64,000 nt of DNA from Hydractinia symbiolongicarpus (Eukaryota > Cnidaria > Hydrozoa > Anthoathecata > Hydractiniidae). Of this stretch, positions 58,601 to 64,000 are shown piece by piece. The notes under the pieces are model-generated. The model did not search any database. It saw nothing but the letters and a program-made list of their open reading frames with translations, and was not told the DNA's origin. The number at the start of each line of letters is the position of its first letter. Within the stretch, counting starts at the first letter, position 1. Location of the stretch: contig NC_079877.1 in the NCBI RefSeq assembly GCF_029227915.1, positions 11,467,351 to 11,531,350 of the forward strand. The letters run 5' to 3'. A program made the position numbers and the translations under genes.

Positions 58601-60723
58601 GTCGTTAGCCCGTGGAAAAATCCACGGGTTCGCCCGTTCTTTTTTATACCGCATTACGTGCGTCTCGCTACTTGCGCAGCTAAGCTACCATTTTGCGTGA
58701 CAGACAGATGTATACGGATATTAAAATATAGATATACTCCTGGGAAAGTCTAGAAATTTACATATTGAGAATGAGTGGCCATTCTATTATCTTTGAAAGC
58801 AGAAATTTTTGGATTATAATGACGCAATAATTTCTACTTTGAGTTTAGAAATCTATGCGAACAAATTCGCGAAAGTTTATATCTCGCAATTTTTTAAGAG
58901 AATCGATTTACGTGAGTTGATGAACGCGAAAAAGCATTTTCATTTCAATTCGCAAATGTTTGTGTTCGCGTTAAAAATCTTTTTTTTATTATTCAAAACA
59001 ACAAATTTGATCATCCCATTGTGAAAAAGTTTTCAAGAGTAAGAGAAGCTAAGTAACTTAACTCACATTTTGTTCAAACGCTGATTACTACAGTTTGTTC
59101 ATAAGGTTTTAGAAAATAGTAGTTTTTTAGCCATTTTCCAAACAGCATCGCCTGTTCTCCGCAACCGTTAGGTTGATGTGTGGGTTGGTATGGAACGTGC
59201 GCATTAGGAAACAATTGCCGCAACGATCCGCCAAGGTCCAGGAGATGGAGAAACTAGGCCTTGCTGACGTCAACAAGAATTTGGGGGGTTTAAGGATTCA
59301 GATATAACCAATGAGATATGTATATGAGATATGTTTGTAAGATTTCACATGTTCGAAGTGCGTAATTCGAATATTTTGAATGATTGATTGTGGGTATGAC
59401 CTTTGAAACTAAGCATTCATCCCAATAGTTTTTTAGACATATTATAAACCTGTTCACAAAATACAAAATTTTTCCATACGTGAAAGTCTCTTCACTGAAA
59501 GTTATTCTTTTTATTGGTAAATTTTCTTAAGGCTCTGTTGGATATGTTATGATTTTTTTCTTCTTTTCGTTTTACATTTGCATCTCCTGACGTAAAAAAT
59601 AAGTCCACTTTGTTTTAGAAGAACGTGAAAATCGACCCAGTCTCTCCTCCACACGAGCTGTTGGAATTTCCTCCTCTGGCGATATATTTGAATGGTGTTT
59701 TGATGGCGTTAAATGATTTGCGACAGTATCCCGCTCTTCCCTTTATTTACAAAGTAAAGGACACGCTATCTAATTCTTTGGAAAAGGTAATGTTGGCGCT
59801 GGAAAAGTGGGCGAGGTAAGTGACATGTTGTTTTATTGGTGTCACCTGTACATGGAGTCGAAATAAAGTTTCAAACCGCATAAACAACGATGCGTTTACA
59901 CTGGGTTATTTTAAAATATTTTAAGCATGTGTAGTTAGTTCCATCTGGTGCTTATTTTTTGGGTGTGTAGAGAGCCTTTCTGTGTCCGTTCTGTCAAGAA
60001 GGTCAGGATTTTCTAGAATATCAAAATGCCAGGTAAAAGTCAACATTAACAGTTTTTTGTTGTTTTTTTTGAATTGTAGGAAAATTTCAGGTGCTTTAGG
60101 TTAAATACTTCGTTAGAACTATTTTTACTTTTTAAAATATTGACAATGACTGAATTTCAGGTCTGTTCTTAAAGAAGCATTAATTTTTAGTTTTTGCTTG
60201 TAAAATGTTGTTCTGAAATAGCTCGAAAAATAACTAAAATGTGAGGGATTTGAGACCAAAAGGAATCAATATTGAGTGAACCGATGAATTTTCTTCTTCT
60301 CTTTTTAGACTGGAATCTCAATCACAACCCGATAGGAACGACGAAAGTGTGAAGACATTGTGCGTGTTAGTTTTAAAATACTTTCTACCGTACGTTGAAA
60401 AGGCGTTTAAACTGTTCTTTGACGAGAAAAATATCCACAAAATGGTGGGGCGGCTGCCGAACAACGTGAATGTTGTGGAAAACAAAACTGAGTTAATGTT
60501 GGACGTCACGACGCTTAACAACCATCTTAGAGACTACGTTGACGTGAATGCTTTGCTTGACGAGGTGACGTTAAATGAACCGGTAACCGGAGTAGAAGAT
60601 GTAATTGATAAAAGCAAAACGAAGGAGGGTAATATAAGTATGACCGAAGAACCTCCGGAAATCGATAATACTGGATATTCTGCGAATGAGCACACAGACA
60701 AACATAATGATGTATCCGACTAG
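49602..60723 (+). CDS. COG8: COG8, conserved oligomeric Golgi complex subunit 8
   Basis: COG8 belongs to lobe B of the COG tethering complex on Golgi membranes and supports retrograde vesicle traffic and glycosylation. Exons: 49602-49704, 51087-51161, 51471-51595, 52010-52113, 52892-52958, 53053-53157, 53571-53732, 54227-54278, 54511-54674, 57328-57527, 57978-58041, 59619-59815 and 60309-60723. All borders are AG/GT, every phase matches, and the total is 610 residues, close to the 612 of human COG8. Landmarks: [15 protein letters not shown] in exon 3; [20 protein letters not shown] across exons 5-6, with GYYEEALEL after it; [18 protein letters not shown] and [16 protein letters not shown] across exons 7-8; [16 protein letters not shown] in exon 9; [18 protein letters not shown] in exon 10; [20 protein letters not shown] in exon 12. 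The last about 60 residues are acidic and unconserved. This is the Dor1-like domain family. The start ATG opens an acidic N-terminus as in relatives. Confidence 0.97.
50325..50420 (+). mobile_element. LINE 3' tail, second copy
   Basis: It contains AGTGCCCCAGTGGAAACACT, CCACTAACTATAG and TAGGCTAGCCACTTCATATT, then TTATTATTATT. It matches the tail of the LINE fragment at 7530-8070 and lies in COG8 intron 1. Confidence 0.75.
54808..57115. mobile_element. possible 2.3-kb element with about 85-bp inverted ends
   Basis: The left module (54808-54893) reads AACCTCGTTCCCAGGGC...TGTCTCTC...GGCCCTGGAGGAGGCTGG. The right module (about 57030-57115) is its inverted, diverged counterpart: AACCTCGATCCCAG, TTGTCTCT and GGCCCTGGTGGAGGCTGG. 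They could be the ends of one element in COG8 intron 9 or two separate solo insertions. The minus-strand open frame at 55883-56209 ([17 protein letters not shown]...[10 protein letters not shown]) was not recognised. Confidence 0.45.
56483..56517. repeat. 15-bp inverted repeat
   Basis: ATCTATCCCAGTTAA and TTAATTGGGATAGAT pair with one mismatch across a 5-nt loop. Confidence 0.7.
58042..59618. other. COG8 intron 11
   Basis: It contains the 134-bp element at 58602-58735. The rest is AT-rich, with a CpG-containing patch at 59150-59260 and no recognised feature. Confidence 0.6.
58602..58735 (+). mobile_element. short solo copy of the array element
   Basis: It starts TCGTTAGCCCGTGG with a full hairpin (CCCGTGG, AAAAAT, CCACGGG), then about 70 bp, GTGACAGACAGATG and ATATTAAAATATAGATA. 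It keeps only the two ends of the family at 36881-42862. TATAGA occurs on both sides of it, a possible target duplication. Confidence 0.65.
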
Positions 60724-62770
60724 ATTTTTTTCTACAAGGAATAATTTAAAAATATGCCGTTTTGTATATTATATTTTACAGTGGAATTTTCTTATCTTAG
60801 TCCAACGGGGTTAAATAATAACTTATTGCGAAGCGAAAGTATTGTTAATATATGTAAACTTCAACAACCGATAAAAGTATCGTCGACTCTAAAATTATTT
60901 CTTGACGTAACCAGGAGGATTAGAAAAATGGGGTCGATCTGCAGGAAAATAAAATAGGCTTTTTTGTTTTCTTGATTTCTTGGGAGTGTATAGGATGGGG
61001 GATGGAGGCGGTCTTTTAAAACTGATGGAAAGCAAAGCTGAATAAATCTATATTGCACAGCTCTGCCTATTTGTCCATACAGTGGCTGCCGACATAAGGT
61101 GGCTGCGGACTTATACATGCGATTTGTGCACCTACAGGTTCTTAATAATGGTGGAGGAAGCTTGAATTTATAGCAAATATTTTAATTTGGAAACATTTTG
61201 TACCTCATCGTTTTTTGTCCTATGAATTATTTATGCACAGGAATTAGAGTCTCCAGTTGCTAAAGTGTTTGGACAAAAGGGACGAATTTATCTTCAGGTG
61301 ACGAATATTTTTTTCCATAAAATATTTGTCTCAGACAAAAACTATATATTTGTTGCACATTTTAACGAAGAACGGTAACAGTGTAGGTACACGACCATGC
61401 TACTTTTTTAGACTGTGCCCAACTTTAACTTCGTCCGTTGATTTTTGACTGAGGTGGTGGGTTTGACCCCTTCAGAGTGATAGGACACCTGCTCAGAGCT
61501 AGTTCAAATGCTTTACTTGTATCTTTTTTTACAGTTACCCCTACTGACCTTTTTTACTGATTGGTAGCTGCAGTAGATTATGCTGCGTAGTCTTTATATA
61601 TGATATTAAAGTTTTTATTGTGGTCTAACGCCCTCATAATATTACCCGAAAATGAAACCATTACGCACGTATAAAAAGTTGCTGCGCATATGGCGCATGT
61701 GCAGTTCCCACAACCTCGATATAAAAAATATCATGTAAACACGACGGTATTTGAAATATCATTTCAGATCCATGTAAATGCAGCCTTAACATTCCATGGT
61801 GATTTAATGTGCCCGTCGACTAAATGGGAGTAAACTGTTTATGGGAAATTCCTGTGTTTGCACGATATAGGATATTATGTGGTTATTAAGTGCACTGCAA
61901 TAACACTTAACAAGAAAGTCGGCCACTTAATACACTCAACATATCCATCTAATAAATGAAAATTTGATCTCTCTTTTTCCATTGTTTTTTTTTTTTTTTT
62001 ATATAGCATATGAAAATAGACTTCTGTCGCTCATATAGACTGCAGCCTTTACAAACATTTTTTTTTTTTTGGTGTGTTTTATGTTCGAACGCTATTTCAG
62101 TTTTAATTTCCAACTCTTTTTGATCGTGTTAATCTCTCAAAGGCATGGTTGTCTTCTTCTTACACCCCCTTTTCTGAGAAACACCGCAACTCATCAAACA
62201 AAAACAAAACCCCGCTGTCTTCAATTTTCTCCTAATATAATTTTGTTATCTCGCAGTCATACGTTGTCTCGACAATCGCGCTATCTCGAACTTTTTAGTT
62301 GGTTTATTTTTAAGGCCATGCAACGATATGAAGGACGGGTGAACCCACGAAGTACCAACTAGTTATTGTTTATGCCAGGGAAATAAATCCTACTTCGATT
62401 CAATCCGAACCGGATAAGTGGATACCATTGACTAAACCGCGATAATATTACAATAACGACATAACGAAAGGTTGTACAATGGACCGAGATGAGAATGGAA
62501 GACACCTTGTTTTCCATTTTTTACAGACAAACAAAGAACTGTGTCGAGTCGCAAGATTTAAGCGTTCAAGAAGGACTTAGTAACAACCTGGCAAGGACTA
62601 TACATGCTATAAATTATTTTTATAGCAAATAAAACAACTTAAAACAGTCATATATACAGGTCGGCGTTTTTAAAAATTTATAAGAAAAGAAGCAAAAACC
62701 TCTGTAAAGTGTCGAATTTTCCAACAACTATTTTTTTTTTCATTACAAGTCTTAAGAGAGTTAGAAAAAA
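60724..62770. other. downstream of COG8; little recognised
   Basis: An AATAAA at 60948-60953 could be the COG8 polyadenylation signal. A 57-bp exon-like segment is at 61241-61297. The remainder is AT-rich, with T runs at 61985-62000 and 62060-62071. Confidence 0.5.
61241..61297 (+). CDS. orphan exon-like segment
   Basis: Nineteen in-frame codons (ELESPVAKVFGQKGRIYLQ) lie between TTATGCACAG and GTGACG, a good acceptor and donor. COG8 already ends upstream, so this could be an alternative exon, an unrelated gene, or chance. Confidence 0.25.
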
Positions 62771-63819
62771 TCACATGGTTGGCATATTGAATTCATGCTT
62801 TTCATTCAAATTGCATTCGAAATAGTTTAACGTATCCAAGAATACTGTGGTGTTTTCTTTTGTCACTTTGTAGGCTGGAATAATTTTGGTATTTTCCAAG
62901 CAATCAACCAACAATCTGGACAAAAATGAGAATTTATATTTATTGCAAACAAGATAAAAAATTTTTTTTTTTTTTGTAACTTTGTAGACAAAGTTGTAAT
63001 TAACCCCTTAGATATTTGTGGTAACATTACTTTTTTAGGTAATCCTGATTCAATGTCCACGATCAGAAATGATGCAACTTTCATGTGCTCTCTGATGGTA
63101 ATTGTTTTTCATTCTTTATGAAAATGCCTGTTGGTGTTTCTTCCCATTATTTGTGACTATCCAAAATAAAGTCAGTGATGCGTTGAAGATACGTTTCATG
63201 ATTATTTGGATATTATTTTATCCAGTCAAATGGGATCAGTGTGCCTAAAAAACACAATAAATTCAATATTAGCAAAAGAATCTTAATTTGTCCTGACTAA
63301 ATTTCCTAATTTTATATATATATATTTTTTTATTATATTTTTTGTTCCCTTATGACGAAATTGTTTCTTTCAAATGTTTTAATGTTTTTTTTGTTTTTAT
63401 TTTTTTAATTTACTGCATTTTTAATTAATGTTGCAATACCAGTATTAGAAAAAATATATATCAAAATTCACCCTGATATTATGCTAATTCACCCTGAAAC
63501 CAAAATTTGTCCTAATTTTTATTTTATAACAGGTATAGGTTACATTTTTTTATGTTTTTCAAGGCACTGAAAAAAAATTAATACCTGTCATTGCATTACT
63601 AATTGGACTGTACAATTCCTTCAATTCTATTTCTTTTCTTTCTTCCAGCTCAATACCCTCATTCAACTTTTCTGCTGCTTGCAATCGAATTATCGCATTA
63701 ACGCGATCACCATAATTGTTGGATGTTAACTCAGTGAAAGAATTTAACATGGCTTTCTCCTTCTCAGTATTAGTTGTAAGCCCAGAGATCAATCGTAATT
63801 GAGTACAGGAATGACGCAT
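62771..63819 (-). CDS. possible small gene, unknown function
   Basis: Exon 63819-63585 starts MRHSCTQLRLISGL and continues ...LNSFTELTSNNYGDRVNAII, then RLQAAEKLNEGIELEERKEI, with a GGTATT donor in phase 1. Two continuations fit. (1) Exon 63244-63213, in phase, ends GTLIPFDWIK and a stop. (2) A middle exon at about 63096-63015 (HMKVASFLIVDIESGLPKK), then 62915-62771 (LLVDCLENTKIIPAYKVTKE...NMPTM and a stop), which needs a weak GTTAAT donor. The amphipathic basic N-terminus could be a mitochondrial presequence. I do not recognise the family. Confidence 0.4.
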
Positions 63820-64000
63820 TAAGGAGTGGTAGTAAACACAGAAGAATTTCCGCGATGTCAATTTTAGTCAGCATTGAGTGAATATGTGTTGCATTAATTA
63901 ATCTCAATATCACTGCAGTGCTTCGTTTTTATCAGGAAGGTATAAAAATTCCCTGAATTTCACATAAAATTGTCAACATTCTTCTTTCTTTAAGTTCTGG

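Noticed and set aside
60754-60957. Open frame after COG8
   Set aside because: Probably COG8 3' untranslated sequence; no family match or splice support.

Overview
This is metazoan nuclear DNA: AT-rich, with intron-rich genes, GT-AG introns from about 60 bp to over 11 kb, and dense DNA transposons, LINE fragments and tRNA-derived SINEs. The gene complement (condensin SMC4, XRRA1, COG8) is animal-typical. The AT richness, the repeat types and the intron sizes make a cnidarian, perhaps a hydrozoan, my best guess, but no sequence here proves the phylum.

Layout. 1-16512 (minus strand) is the 5' half of SMC4; its 3' part lies beyond the left edge. Its first intron (5133-16353, 11.2 kb) holds a broken Tc1-like transposase, a LINE 3' end, a hAT-like element, a 1.2-kb TA-flanked element, a CENP-B/pogo-like element, an LTR-like segment and two tandem-repeat clusters. 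16513-16700 looks like the SMC4 promoter, with a canonical E2F-type site 56 bp from the ATG. 16793-25800 is gene-poor and repeat-rich: two SINEs, a hAT-like element split by a second copy of the TA-flanked element, and a LINE fragment. 25805-48577 (plus strand) is XRRA1, a leucine-rich-repeat protein; I could follow 13 exons but not the 5' end. One XRRA1 intron (26502-33141) carries a LINE with an unusual PHD-like zinc finger; another (36679-43575) carries five head-to-tail copies of one element family. 49602-60723 (plus strand) is a complete COG8 gene: 13 exons in perfect phase, 610 residues. 62771-63819 (minus strand) may be a small gene of unknown function.

The genes are ordinary housekeeping or conserved genes with no shared pathway: SMC4 acts in mitotic chromosome condensation, COG8 in Golgi vesicle tethering, and XRRA1 has a poorly defined role. 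I found no new multi-gene system. The most unusual material is in the repeats: the tandem five-unit array with a hairpin-marked end, the nested transposon insertion, a SINE and LINE sharing a 3' tail, and the LINE zinc finger.
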